Part shown: piece by piece, positions 49,737-59,113 of the stretch
Layout: each line of letters starts with the position of its first letter
Position numbering within the stretch: position 1 is the stretch's first letter
From: Verrucomicrobiota bacterium
GTDB taxonomy: Bacteria; Verrucomicrobiota; Verrucomicrobiia; Methylacidiphilales; JBCCWR01
DNA: 64,000 bases
Reading direction: 5' to 3'
Assembly (NCBI GenBank): GCA_039192515.1
Contig: JBCCXA010000015.1
Location: 20,876 to 84,875, forward strand
Notes under the pieces: model-generated
Database searches by the model: none
Told to the model about the DNA's origin: nothing
Seen by the model: only the letters and a program-made list of their open reading frames with translations
Program-made: the position numbers and the translations under genes

Positions 49737-50783
49737 GTGAGTGTGTTAAAGCCACTATTAATTGATCAACTGCCCGATACCTGGGACTTGCCCATAGGCC
49801 CTCGCTTTCGTCGCAAACAATTATCCGATTGGGTATTTAAAAAAAGGGCAAATAGCTTTGAAGCAATGACTAACTTGCCCGAGCAGTGGCGCAAATGTCT
49901 GTGTGAAAAATATAGAATTAAAAGTATAGAGCTTCTTCGGAAACAAGGTTCAAAAGACACCACCAGAAAGTATCTCTGGAAGCTTGCTGAAGGGGACTAT
50001 GTGGAGAGCGTTTTGATCCCTGCCTCTCCAGCACTCTATGGAGATAAGGCAGATCGATTCACACTATGTGTCTCTAGCCAAGTTGGCTGCGCCTATGGTT
50101 GTAAGTTTTGCGCCAGCGGATTAGAGGGTTGGAAGCGGAACCTTAGTGCAGGTGAAATCGTTAGTCAAATCATGGAAACGGAAAAGGAGTCTGCTGAACG
50201 CATAAGTAATTTGGTTTTCATGGGTATGGGAGAACCTATGGCTAATTTTGAGAATCTCATGCTAGCAATAGATATGATTAATTCAGACTGGGGTCTCAAT
50301 ATCGGTGCTAGGAAGATTACCATCTCCACAAGTGGGCTTGTGCCTAAAATTCGCGCTCTAGCAGACCAAGAAAGGCAAATACGATTAGCAATCTCACTTC
50401 ATGGCGCTTCAGACAACGTTCGTGACAGTATCATGCCAATCAACCGGAAATATCCTATTAGTAAATTGTTAGAGGCGTGCAGCTATTTTTGCTCGAAAAA
50501 GAAGCAGATGATTACCTTTGAATATATTCTGATCAAAGGAATTAACGATCACTTTGACCAAGCTGCTTTACTTGCAAAAAAATTGAAAGGCATAAGGTCT
50601 AAAATAAATCTCATTCCCTATAATAAAGTAGCAGGGTTGCCTTGGGAGAGACCCGAAAAATCTCACTCCCAAGAGTTCGCTCACATACTTGCTCGAGGTG
50701 GAATTAAAGCCACCTTAAGGCTCGAAAAAGGCCATGATATCGACGCCGCTTGCGGCCAGCTAAGACTCAAAGAAATCTCATAG
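49737..50783 (+). CDS. rlmN: 23S rRNA (adenine(2503)-C(2))-methyltransferase
   Basis: The 348-residue radical-SAM enzyme shows CAYGCKFCASG (CxxxCxxC), VFMGMGEPMANF, the STSGLVPKI segment and a C-terminal DIDAACGQLR holding the second catalytic Cys. It methylates A2503 in 23S rRNA and A37 in some tRNAs. The start is a GTG (MSVLKPLLID); an ATG two bases earlier is out of frame. It converges with the YlbF-like gene eight bases away. Confidence 0.95.
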   Translation: MSVLKPLLIDQLPDTWDLPIGPRFRRKQLSDWVFKKRANSFEAMTNLPEQWRKCLCEKYRIKSIELLRKQGSKDTTRKYLWKLAEGDYVESVLIPASPALYGDKADRFTLCVSSQVGCAYGCKFCASGLEGWKRNLSAGEIVSQIMETEKESAERISNLVFMGMGEPMANFENLMLAIDMINSDWGLNIGARKITISTSGLVPKIRALADQERQIRLAISLHGASDNVRDSIMPINRKYPISKLLEACSYFCSKKKQMITFEYILIKGINDHFDQAALLAKKLKGIRSKINLIPYNKVAGLPWERPEKSHSQEFAHILARGGIKATLRLEKGHDIDAACGQLRLKEIS

Positions 50784-50791
50784 CTACAGAT

Positions 50792-51199
50792 TTAGCGGCA
50801 ACCACAACCAGTACCACAGCCACATGAAAAATCATCTGCTTCAGGCAAACGACCAAGCTCATAAGTTTTCGCGATATGCTGCATCACCGTTTGCTGTATG
50901 CTATGGATATGGGATTGAGCATCCATAAATGGCTTGCAAATGGGATGAGCTTGAGCCTTTTCGCGAAGCACATCATAAGCGGAAGTTTTGTCCTCTGGAA
51001 GCTGGTAGCCTTGGGACTGCATTTGACGAAGCTCCGCACCTAAATCAGTTAGCTCAGATAAAAGGTCTTGGGCCTCTTCGTCCTCCGAAAAAGAACTAAT
51101 GGCTTCATTGAATTCAGAAAACTCAGGTTGATCCATGATTCCCTGGCATAAATCAACTAGCTTGTCTTTAATATTCTTATCTTCGATTACGGCAGCCAT
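50792..51199 (-). CDS. YlbF/YmcA-family protein with Cys-rich tail
   Basis: The 135-residue protein is mainly helical (about 10-115) with the YlbF-family pattern, and ends in FSCGCGTGCGCR, a five-Cys tail. Bacillus YlbF-type proteins form the Y-complex that assists RNase Y. The Cys tail suggests bound metal or an iron-sulfur cluster, as the Y-complex has. It is monocistronic, in antisense orientation to rlmN. Confidence 0.7.
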   Translation of the reverse strand: MAAVIEDKNIKDKLVDLCQGIMDQPEFSEFNEAISSFSEDEEAQDLLSELTDLGAELRQMQSQGYQLPEDKTSAYDVLREKAQAHPICKPFMDAQSHIHSIQQTVMQHIAKTYELGRLPEADDFSCGCGTGCGCR

Positions 51200-51288
51200 A
51201 CATACATGTTGCCTTAAGTTAGTATTTTGTCAAATAGCGGCACTAGGAGTCGCCTAGTCTATTTTACCTAAGGTTGTGCTCGCGCTTT

Positions 51289-52770
51289 CTAATCTTTTGG
51301 AATATCAAGAACCTGCCCTTCTCTAATGAGATCGGAACTTAATTCATTAGCTTTTTTTAAATTCTCTAGACTCACTCCGTATTCTTGGGCTATTTTCCAG
51401 AGTGAATCTCCTCTCTGCACAATATGCATCTTCTCCGGAGCGGATTTTTGTGAACTTGCCTTAGGCTCTTCAGCTAAGTTCCTATCACTGCCAAGCACCT
51501 CGACCTCATCCCTCTCACCGTTTAAAGCAGCTAGGTGGCTACTCCAGTCATACAAAGGAACACTCACTCCCCCCATCTCGTTAATAAGACGCTTACAATT
51601 CTCTTTCCATGATGCAAGATTAGGGGGGCCAAAGGGTGTATTACGACTTTTTGGAAAAACCAAATAAGTAACCGTTAGATCACTAACAGCCCTTGTAGCA
51701 CCAGAGCTTTGAGGATTAATTGTTTGGCATATCAATAAGGAAGCCTCGCCTATTTTAGTATTTGGACCTAAATCACCCACGATAGCTGGGTAAACTTGGC
51801 TGTCATAAATCACCACCGCATAATCACCGACTTGAGGAGCATAAGCATTCTTTTTATAAGCCGACCAATAGGTAGGCACCACTATAAAGGGATCTATAGA
51901 GGCGACAAGGGAGCTACGATATTTCAGATTCTTTACCCATGACCTCATTTTTTTAGCTTTCGCTGCTAGCCTCTTTTTTTCATCACTTGAAAAAGTTTTT
52001 TGCTTTAAATCAGCAGCTATTTGATTGATCTCATCCTGATAGATTTGGTGAAGGGGGTGGAGATTTTTGCTTCGCTTTGCCCAAGAATAAGCAGTAAAGG
52101 GCTGAAAATATCTTGATGTTTGATCCCAATCATCGGACCTATCCCCATCTGTGCCATCTGTCACAACATCCATCTCAGATTGTATAAGCAAAGCTTTGCG
52201 CCCCGTTAGCTTGGACTCCAGTTCAAGAACCGTTTCGCAGTCGAAAAAATTATGCCTCGTTGGTATACGAATGAAATTGTCTAAATGATATTCTAAATTG
52301 TTAACCTTTCGGTCATATAGGCTGTAATAAAATGGAGAAACCTCTGCAGAATGAAGAAGTGCCTCCAATTGCGGGATGACTTCATCTATCTTAGGGCTTA
52401 CTTCTCTTAGATCAAACAGTGTAGTATTGGGAGAAGGGACTTGAACATTGAGTTGAAGATCTAACAAATAGCTTTCATCCCGCTCGCGCTCACGGGAAGC
52501 AATGTCACCTTCTTCAGTTTTAATGTGGTTCTTGAGTTTTATACCATTGAAGAGTGTTGATAATGAAGTGGTGTCTGTGGGGAAAAATTTCTCAGGTAAT
52601 GGTGGAAGTAGCTCCTCTGCTGGTTTGGGTTTAGGTTTTTGCTTCTTGAGACCTAACTCTCTTGCCAACTTCTTGGAGTAAGGTGCCAAGGATGGTGCTG
52701 CTAAAAAGAGGCCTACACACGATGCTATATTGAAAAATACTAAGACGATAATTACTCTGGTCCTACTCAT
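51289..52770 (-). CDS. Secreted protein with C-terminal LysM domain
   Basis: An N-terminal hydrophobic signal or anchor (about 5-27) precedes about 410 residues with no recognised fold. A charged region includes KRLAAKAKKMRSWVKNLKY (about 265-285) and VQVPSPNTTLFDLRE lies near 110. The last 45 residues are a LysM domain (HIVQRGDSLWKIAQEYGVSL ... IREGQVLDIP). It is probably periplasmic and attached to peptidoglycan. No function can be named. Confidence 0.75.
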   Translation of the reverse strand: MSRTRVIIVLVFFNIASCVGLFLAAPSLAPYSKKLARELGLKKQKPKPKPAEELLPPLPEKFFPTDTTSLSTLFNGIKLKNHIKTEEGDIASRERERDESYLLDLQLNVQVPSPNTTLFDLREVSPKIDEVIPQLEALLHSAEVSPFYYSLYDRKVNNLEYHLDNFIRIPTRHNFFDCETVLELESKLTGRKALLIQSEMDVVTDGTDGDRSDDWDQTSRYFQPFTAYSWAKRSKNLHPLHQIYQDEINQIAADLKQKTFSSDEKKRLAAKAKKMRSWVKNLKYRSSLVASIDPFIVVPTYWSAYKKNAYAPQVGDYAVVIYDSQVYPAIVGDLGPNTKIGEASLLICQTINPQSSGATRAVSDLTVTYLVFPKSRNTPFGPPNLASWKENCKRLINEMGGVSVPLYDWSSHLAALNGERDEVEVLGSDRNLAEEPKASSQKSAPEKMHIVQRGDSLWKIAQEYGVSLENLKKANELSSDLIREGQVLDIPKD

Positions 52771-53050
52771 TTAACTACCCATAATCAAGCAGCACCCAAC
52801 TTAGATGCCCAAGGGCCCCTGCAGCAACCTAAAAGCGTGACTTTGAGCCTAATAGGAATACAAACTGTGCTTAAGAATTCAGTCACCCACCTCTGCCCAT
52901 AAGACCCTCAGCACTTCGTTAGTATTCAGAGGATCATTCCGGGCACACGCACTAGTCTCTTAGAGTTATTATTGACTACATTTGTAGCAACCGAAAAGAG
53001 TCAGGTTGCCCTGCTTACTACAAGAACTTGTTAGCCTTCATTACTCTTTA

Positions 53051-53296
53051 CTATTTACTTCGAGCTGGAAGCTGTAATTTCACCGTATGCATTGATGCAA
53101 TAGAGCTCATTGAATCAGAAGCATCTGGCGGAAAATATTCTCTGACAGTTCCCCACTGTGAATCACCTACTGGACAACAAAATGTGTCATGGCTGATTTG
53201 CTTATTCATCAGCATCGTTGATACGACCTCTTTTTTCAAAGGTCCCTCGGCTTTTTCATCTATGATGAGATAATAGTAGTTAGATTCAGTGATCAT
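53051..53296 (-). CDS. Small GYF_2 (DUF4339)-like protein
   Basis: The 81-residue protein matches a single GYF_2 unit: YYYLIIDEKAEGPLKKEVVS, then DTFCCPVGDSQWGTVREYF. There is no signal peptide. It is a stand-alone relative of the double protein at 15942-16508. The 280 bases upstream of the LysM gene, and the gap to 53389, show no further gene. Confidence 0.6.
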   Translation of the reverse strand: MITESNYYYLIIDEKAEGPLKKEVVSTMLMNKQISHDTFCCPVGDSQWGTVREYFPPDASDSMSSIASMHTVKLQLPARSK

Positions 53297-53388
53297 TACG
53301 CAACCAATCCTTCATATTACTATTAGACTCTAAGCCAAAATTTGCAAGCTTAGACCTGTTAAAATGAAATTCCTAACTCTTAGGACCT

Positions 53389-53784
53389 CTACTCATCAAG
53401 TAGTTCATTTGGATCCTTTTTGAGCTCCCAACTAAGCCTGTATTGTTTAGTTAAATCCATAAAATCTAAGTCCGAGATTGTTCTAAAATAGGTAATAGAC
53501 TTTTCAAATTCAGGTGCCTCATCCCAAAGCCTAGGGGTGATGTTGTCGGTGCAAGCGGCACAGGCCCAAATAATTCTAGTAGCCGACTCTACAGCTTGAC
53601 AGCTCTCACGTAAGCCAGAAATCAACATCGTATCACTCTGGTTAGGCATCAGTTTAGAAGGAGGCAATACCGGTTGAATCAATTCTGAGACTCTTTTAAA
53701 AGTAGATTGAGTAATTGAACAATAAGAGTGCTCTAGGACATGAGCCTCAAACCGAGCAAGGGCAGGTACATCTTTACATTCCAT
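53389..53784 (-). CDS. Unrecognised 131-residue protein
   Basis: The protein is mostly helical and acidic; it has a middle stretch WACAACTDN and a segment SISYF-like (KSITYFRTISDLDFMDL), and no signal peptide. No motif is recognised. Start and stop are clear and the coding pattern looks real. It is isolated, 93 bases from the GYF_2 gene on the same strand. Confidence 0.5.
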   Translation of the reverse strand: MECKDVPALARFEAHVLEHSYCSITQSTFKRVSELIQPVLPPSKLMPNQSDTMLISGLRESCQAVESATRIIWACAACTDNITPRLWDEAPEFEKSITYFRTISDLDFMDLTKQYRLSWELKKDPNELLDE

Positions 53785-54107
53785 AACTTACAAGAAACAC
53801 TACTTTACTTAGAACATGTTGGAGAAATTTTAGAAGGAAATACTGGGCGATATAAGTTGTTATAACTCACCTCGAAGAGTACTACAGCAAGCCTACTCGA
53901 CTACTTACGCATAAGCAACTAATAGAGAGAATCTCTTGATACTGACCCGAGGGGCTGACTCATAGTAAAGCCTAAGTGCTCGCTTCTGATATTTGCCCTT
54001 GTCACACTCCTTTCGAGTTTTAACTCTCTTTTAAATTGTTCTCCTTTTAAAATCTCCGAACACATTTACTATGACAATTTGTAGGATTAATTGCAATAAG
54101 TTAGGAA
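53785..54107. other. Gene-free stretch before mutM
   Basis: Inspection of both strands over 323 bases shows no supported gene, RNA or repeat. It must contain the divergent promoters for the 131-residue gene and mutM, but no clear boxes are visible. Confidence 0.35.
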
Positions 54108-54914
54108 ATGCCAGAACTAGCAGAAGTAGAATACTATAGAAAAAAATGGGACCCTGGCATAGGGGAGACTATTCAACATATCCTCGTGAACCATAATTCT
54201 GCTGTTTTTAAAAAATTTAAAGCATTACCTTCCCTTAATAGCCTGGTTGGCAAAAAACTTATTAGTTCTCAATGCCACGGCAAGCAAATGCTATTTATTC
54301 TATCCAAGGGCACATGGTTATCGATTCACTTAGGAATGACCGGCAACCTACGCGCTGCAAATCTAGAAGAGCCAAGAGAGAAACATGATCATCTGGTCCT
54401 TCTCCTTGAAAAAAGAAGTCTCATTTTCTCCGACCCAAGGACATTTGGACAGATTAAATGGGGCAGTCAGTCGAATAGCAATGGCATACCGACATGGTGG
54501 CAGGACTTGCCTCCAACCATCTTGTCCGAGGACTTTAATCTAGAACGACTGGTCATTGCTACGAAACGTCATAAAAAGTGCAACGTGAAGGCGCTATTGC
54601 TGAAACAAGAGTACTTTCCAGGAATTGGAAACTGGATGGCGGACGAGATTTTATGGCAGACGAAAATTCACCCGAAACGTTTGTCCATGCAACTGACCAA
54701 GCAAGAACTTCATGATATATTAAAAAAATGCCGCAGCATCTCTAGAGTAGCTATGAGAATCATAGGAACAAACTGGGGAGACCTACCGAATGACTGGCTA
54801 TTTAATCACCGCTGGAAAGATGGTGGAAGATGTCCAATAGACGGCACACCCTTAATTCGAGAAAAAATTAGCGGAAGGACCACATGTTATTGTCCCTTCT
54901 GCCAAAACCGTTAA
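54108..54914 (+). CDS. mutM: Formamidopyrimidine-DNA glycosylase family protein
   Basis: The 268-residue protein starts MPELAEVEYYRKKW, with the catalytic N-terminal Pro and Glu. It has the Lys-containing GKQMLFIL loop, the helix-two-turn-helix region (FPGIGNWMADEILW) and a C-terminal zinc finger with CPIDG and CYCPFC. It removes oxidised bases and nicks DNA. The usual second motif PELPEVE reads PELAEVE here. MutM is likelier than Nei on the finger and helix pattern. Confidence 0.88.
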   Translation: MPELAEVEYYRKKWDPGIGETIQHILVNHNSAVFKKFKALPSLNSLVGKKLISSQCHGKQMLFILSKGTWLSIHLGMTGNLRAANLEEPREKHDHLVLLLEKRSLIFSDPRTFGQIKWGSQSNSNGIPTWWQDLPPTILSEDFNLERLVIATKRHKKCNVKALLLKQEYFPGIGNWMADEILWQTKIHPKRLSMQLTKQELHDILKKCRSISRVAMRIIGTNWGDLPNDWLFNHRWKDGGRCPIDGTPLIREKISGRTTCYCPFCQNR

Positions 54915-54920
54915 GTCAAC

Positions 54921-55109
54921 TTAGTACATGTTCTCTGCTTCAGCAACAACACGCTCACCATCAACAATAAAACGGATCATCATAGGACTACAACATACCT
55001 CACAATCATAATCCCACTCTGTAGGACATTCTGCAGGTGAAGGACCAGGCAAAGAAAAAACCTCGAAACAGTGAGGGCAAGTCACTTCACAAACTCCCTC
55101 CGGTTGCAT
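54921..55109 (-). CDS. CPXCG-motif Cys-rich small protein
   Basis: The 62-residue protein has TCPHCFEVFSLP and DYDCEVCCSPM, two CxxC-type pairs likely binding zinc, followed by a short RFIVDGERVVAEAENMY tail. It belongs to the CPXCG small-protein group; the function is unknown. It converges on mutM with six bases between. Confidence 0.8.
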   Translation of the reverse strand: MQPEGVCEVTCPHCFEVFSLPGPSPAECPTEWDYDCEVCCSPMMIRFIVDGERVVAEAENMY

Positions 55110-55168
55110 TACAAAAGCTTAAATAAAAATTGTTTTTACGTAAAGCTACAACTAATAAGTTCTACTCG

Positions 55169-56059
55169 ATGAATACCAAAAAAATCATTACCCATTCAGG
55201 AAGCGCCCATAAAGATGACTTTCTTGCATGCTGTGTGCTTCTCGCTAGCCATCCCGTTCCAATTGAGAGAGGAGAACCCACTAGTAAGGATCTTCATGAT
55301 GAACGAATCTATGTTCTGGATATAGGCCACGAACATAAGCCAGAACTTCTTAATTTCGACCACCATCAATTCTCCAAAAATAGTTCCCCTACTTGTTCCC
55401 TATCGTTGGTTCTCAAGCATCTCGGTTTATATGAAGACGCTAAAGATTTCTGTGAATGGTTAGAGCCCGCAGAATGGCTCGATTGTAGAGGACCAAAAGA
55501 AACAGCAGAATGGCTTGGCACCCCACATGATGTGATCACTAAACTTAATTCCCCTATCGACATGACACTACTCCGCCGCTTTGCTGCAGAGACATGGCAT
55601 GAACCCGGAAGTGCTATTTGGGAAATCATGCGTATGATTGGTGAAGACCTAATAAATTATATCCAATGCCTTACACAAAGACTAATCTTCATTGAACAAC
55701 ACGCAGAGCTTTGGCCGGCTGAGCTTCAGAATGAAAACAACTCAAAAGAATTTCTTTTCTTGCCCAGAACAAGTCCTCTACCTGCTGAGCCATCAATGGG
55801 GCTAGGAAAATTTATCCAAAGAAAAGGCTTGGATAAACAAGTTATTGGCCTTGTTTACCCCGACAGAAGAGGAGAAGGTTACGGGCTTTCCAGACATAAT
55901 GATTGCCTATCTTTGGATTTTACACGTGTCGCAAATGAGTCAGACGTCCACTTTGCACATGCTCGCGGATTTGTTGCTAAAACATCTGCTCTGGAAAAAG
56001 ACCGATTAAAAGAGCTCATGCAAATGGCACTCCTCAAACTGGATTCAAAGCCTAGTTAA
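55169..56059 (+). CDS. MYG1-family protein (predicted DHH-type hydrolase)
   Basis: The protein carries the MYG1/UPF0160 motifs ITHSGSAHKDDFLACCVL, NFDHHQFS and a late FAHARGFVAKTS. Human MYG1 is a 3'-5' RNA exonuclease; bacterial members are less studied. The frame is open back to a TTG at 55130, but the ATG at 55169 (MNTKKIITHSG) is the family-like start, giving 296 residues. It is divergent from the CPXCG gene. Confidence 0.8.
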   Translation: MNTKKIITHSGSAHKDDFLACCVLLASHPVPIERGEPTSKDLHDERIYVLDIGHEHKPELLNFDHHQFSKNSSPTCSLSLVLKHLGLYEDAKDFCEWLEPAEWLDCRGPKETAEWLGTPHDVITKLNSPIDMTLLRRFAAETWHEPGSAIWEIMRMIGEDLINYIQCLTQRLIFIEQHAELWPAELQNENNSKEFLFLPRTSPLPAEPSMGLGKFIQRKGLDKQVIGLVYPDRRGEGYGLSRHNDCLSLDFTRVANESDVHFAHARGFVAKTSALEKDRLKELMQMALLKLDSKPS

Positions 56060-56097
56060 GATGTAGTCATTGCATAATACCATAAATTATGAAATAA

Positions 56098-57525
56098 ATG
56101 ACTATGGCTAAAAATCTCATCATCGTTCACGGATACTCTGATGGCTACATGCAAAAGAATAATTCCTTCGCAAAATTAAAAAAATTCCTCGTCAAGAATC
56201 AATGCTATGCCAGTAGCAATATCCGTTTCGTAGAATATTCCAGCCTTGATGACCAAGCTACTTTTGAGGATTTTGCCGACAAACTAGACTCTGATTACGA
56301 GAAATACTTTAAAGGAAAGCGGGTCGATGTTCTTTGCCATAGCACCGGCTCTTTAGTTACCCGCGCCTGGCTTAACATGCGCAGGAAAAGGCAGCGTGCT
56401 CTAGAACTTGATCTTGATATTCCTGTTCACAGATTATTTCTTTTTGCCCCGGCAAATTTTGGCTCTGATCTAGCACGTATGGGACAATCCTTTCTAGGAA
56501 AGATTAAAAGCACCTTCTTGAGCAAAAGCGCACATCGCAAAGAATTTGGCGAATCCGGAAAGATTGTCTTACAGGGCTTGGAGCCTGCAAGTCCTTACCA
56601 ATGGGATTTATCTATGCAAGACCTGCACGATGAAACCTACTTCGGGCCCAATGACGACTCCGAACAAGTATGTCTGCCTTTCGTTTTCGCTGCCGGCAAT
56701 GGCTATGGAGGAATTCAAGCAACGCTTATGAAGGCCAGGAATAAACCAGGCACTGATGGGGTTATCAGAATCCCGGGAACATCCATCAATTCAAGGAAGT
56801 GCACACTTGCTTTCCAAGATAAAGGCCCCATCCTCCAGTGGGCAGAGGAAAAGAAACACGCCAGCATGCCAATGTGCGTTTTTCAAGGTTTTAACCACGG
56901 TTCCATTATTAATGTAGATGACGCGGATTTTTTAAAGCCTGATGGCCCTGGGACACTTCTATTAGCTGCTTTAAAAGTTAATACCCTCAAACAATATCAA
57001 AATCGTATGCCAGCCCTCTTTCACCAAGCTCAAGAAGCTAATGACGCTAGAGCTAAAGACGAATACAAAGACGTCTATCAACAGTTCTTCTTTAAGGTTC
57101 GCGATGATGTCGGCTTTGACATCAACGATTTCTTTTTAGATTTCCAAGTGGAACTTCCCGAGGGCACCCAAGACCCCCGTAATCGCCAAAAGAATTACCT
57201 CAATAAGTTATTCGATGAAAAATTCGAACGAAGATTTACGAATCATTCTCAAGATAGATCACTACGCGTCATGCTCATTAACTTGCGTGAATTAAATGAT
57301 GTGATGAAGGAAATTAAAAAAGCTAAAGCAAAGTTAAAGCTAGTGGTAAATGCTGCCAAACCATATAACGAGGTTAGCTATGCACAGGGTGAATTTGTAG
57401 TTTTCGATTCTCTGGAGCGAAAAGGCAAGAATCCTTCTTTTTTATTCCCCAATACAACTACTATGCTTGAGATCGTACTCAACCGGCAGCCAAGCGATAA
57501 AATACTTCAAATTAGAAGAATGTAG
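56098..57525 (+). CDS. Alpha/beta-hydrolase (lipase-like) with C-terminal extension
   Basis: The N-terminal 300 residues form an alpha/beta hydrolase: the oxyanion strand LIIVHGYSDG, the nucleophile elbow VDVLCHSTGSLV with Ser82 (a Cys in place of the usual first Gly), LFAPANFGS and a late FNHGSI with a likely catalytic His. About 170 further residues are unrecognised. It could be a lipase or esterase. There is no signal peptide. It lies 38 bases after the MYG1 gene and may be co-transcribed with it. Confidence 0.7.
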   Translation: MTMAKNLIIVHGYSDGYMQKNNSFAKLKKFLVKNQCYASSNIRFVEYSSLDDQATFEDFADKLDSDYEKYFKGKRVDVLCHSTGSLVTRAWLNMRRKRQRALELDLDIPVHRLFLFAPANFGSDLARMGQSFLGKIKSTFLSKSAHRKEFGESGKIVLQGLEPASPYQWDLSMQDLHDETYFGPNDDSEQVCLPFVFAAGNGYGGIQATLMKARNKPGTDGVIRIPGTSINSRKCTLAFQDKGPILQWAEEKKHASMPMCVFQGFNHGSIINVDDADFLKPDGPGTLLLAALKVNTLKQYQNRMPALFHQAQEANDARAKDEYKDVYQQFFFKVRDDVGFDINDFFLDFQVELPEGTQDPRNRQKNYLNKLFDEKFERRFTNHSQDRSLRVMLINLRELNDVMKEIKKAKAKLKLVVNAAKPYNEVSYAQGEFVVFDSLERKGKNPSFLFPNTTTMLEIVLNRQPSDKILQIRRM

Positions 57526-57541
57526 TTGATATCCGTCAGTG

Positions 57542-58774
57542 CTAGAGCCTCTCGGCATTGCGAATAGACCAAACTTCCGGAAGAAGCACCACAATCGATA
57601 TGGTCATTAAAAATATGCTCATATAAGCAATTTGATTCAACGGCACATACGAAGCCATTAATACAGCAATCAATGGCGCTACAAAAGCCCTACAACCTGT
57701 CAAAAAGGTATGAACACTCATGTAGTCGGCAACATGGTTTTTGGGAGCAATCTTCGTCACCCATAAGCTCCAAGCAATATCACCTCCGCTAAAAGCAGCA
57801 CCTAGCAGAATCGCTCCGATGATAAACCCCAAAAAATTATCCATGAGAAAAAAGCAGCCATGCGAACTAATAAAAAATACATTGATAAGAATGCGGAGCA
57901 TAAAGATATTCATCTTATCAAATAACTTACCCCAGGCAAAACTCAGTGAAAGCTGAGTAACCGGAGTAATAACAGTGACCACCAAGCTAATCATTCCTAT
58001 TGAATAAGCATGCCCATAGACTTCCTCCGCCAACAATTTGACCCTTAATGGCAACATCATCAGGTTACCGAAACCAATAAACATCCAGCTTAAGCTCAAT
58101 ATAAGAAAGGCTCGATCACTCCTCAGGAAACTCAAAGCATGAAAAGGATTTAAACTGCTTTCTTTGCTTACTATTGGAACCACCTCGCATGACGGCACAC
58201 GAGACAGCAAGCAAGCAGAAATAAAAGCAGCTAATGAAAGCACAATCAGAAAATAAGGCGTATAATTAATATCTACAGTAAGTAAGGCTCCTGCAAAATA
58301 GGCAAAAAGAGCTGTTGCCCCGACTTTAATCATTGAGGACCACGCAAATAGTTGGCCTCGTTTCTTTGCGGGGTAGTTCTGCTGATAAATCTCTGTTAGT
58401 AAGGGGATCGTCAAGGTCACACAATTGATACCCAACAAAATAAAAATTGTAAAAAGCAGTAAGTTTGTCGAATGAGGAGCAAATGACCCCAGACCAGCAA
58501 CCAGAAAGGATGCAGACATAGAATAGACCAGAAAGGCCGCCCCTTTTGCTGGCGACCAATTTAACCGACGAATCATAGCCACACTAAATGGACTCAAGAA
58601 CAAACCTATAGCCCAAGTGGTTGCTAGTAATCCTTGAATGAGATTATTTGCGCCGAAATAACGAATGGCAATAACAAGAATGAAACTCAAATGCAGAGTC
58701 TCAATCATGCCCGCAGATAATGCGCGCCATCGTTCATAAAAGAAAGTTACTCTCTGTCGCTCCATCTGCTCCAT
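57542..58774 (-). CDS. MFS transporter
   Basis: The 410-residue protein has about twelve hydrophobic helices in two halves with a central loop (about 200-215, SRVPSCEVVPIVSKE). A PAKKRGQLFAWSS segment after helix four matches the MFS cytoplasmic loop. The substrate cannot be told. It converges on the hydrolase gene with 16 bases between. Confidence 0.82.
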   Translation of the reverse strand: MEQMERQRVTFFYERWRALSAGMIETLHLSFILVIAIRYFGANNLIQGLLATTWAIGLFLSPFSVAMIRRLNWSPAKGAAFLVYSMSASFLVAGLGSFAPHSTNLLLFTIFILLGINCVTLTIPLLTEIYQQNYPAKKRGQLFAWSSMIKVGATALFAYFAGALLTVDINYTPYFLIVLSLAAFISACLLSRVPSCEVVPIVSKESSLNPFHALSFLRSDRAFLILSLSWMFIGFGNLMMLPLRVKLLAEEVYGHAYSIGMISLVVTVITPVTQLSLSFAWGKLFDKMNIFMLRILINVFFISSHGCFFLMDNFLGFIIGAILLGAAFSGGDIAWSLWVTKIAPKNHVADYMSVHTFLTGCRAFVAPLIAVLMASYVPLNQIAYMSIFLMTISIVVLLPEVWSIRNAERL

Positions 58775-59113
58775 GAACTCAAGGTTAGAGAAGAGGGTGC
58801 AATATGAAAGAAATCAGATCCTACCCACATCTACCATATCAAACAGAATAGTCTTATCCCCAGCCCACTATGGTCCTGCCAACAGCAATGATATGCTTTA
58901 TCCCATGTATTCAATTTTTCTCAGGTAATCCCGTTTGACTTTTAGCAGCAACTTTCAAGAGAGCCTGAACATTTGCGTGCACTTGCGCATCAGAGATTCC
59001 CTCTAATTTGCCAAGCTTCCTTCATTTAACTCTCGTAAGAAATAAATGAAAAAGAGTAGAAAACTTTTCAGCTGCTTCTTCTTATTACTCTAATATGGTA
59101 CCTAATTTTCGAT
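58775..59113. other. Gene-free stretch left of the accessory region
   Basis: No supported gene occurs in 339 bases. A minus-strand frame of about 36 codons near 58920-59030 (GISDAQVHANVQALL ... TGLPEKN-stop) looks protein-like and could be the tail of a lost gene, but no start or family is visible. The MFS promoter should be at the left end. Confidence 0.35.

Noticed and set aside
58920..59030. Minus-strand tail ending TGLPEKN-stop
   Set aside because: Looks like a genuine C-terminus but has only about 36 codons, no start and no recognisable family, so it is described only in the gap entry.
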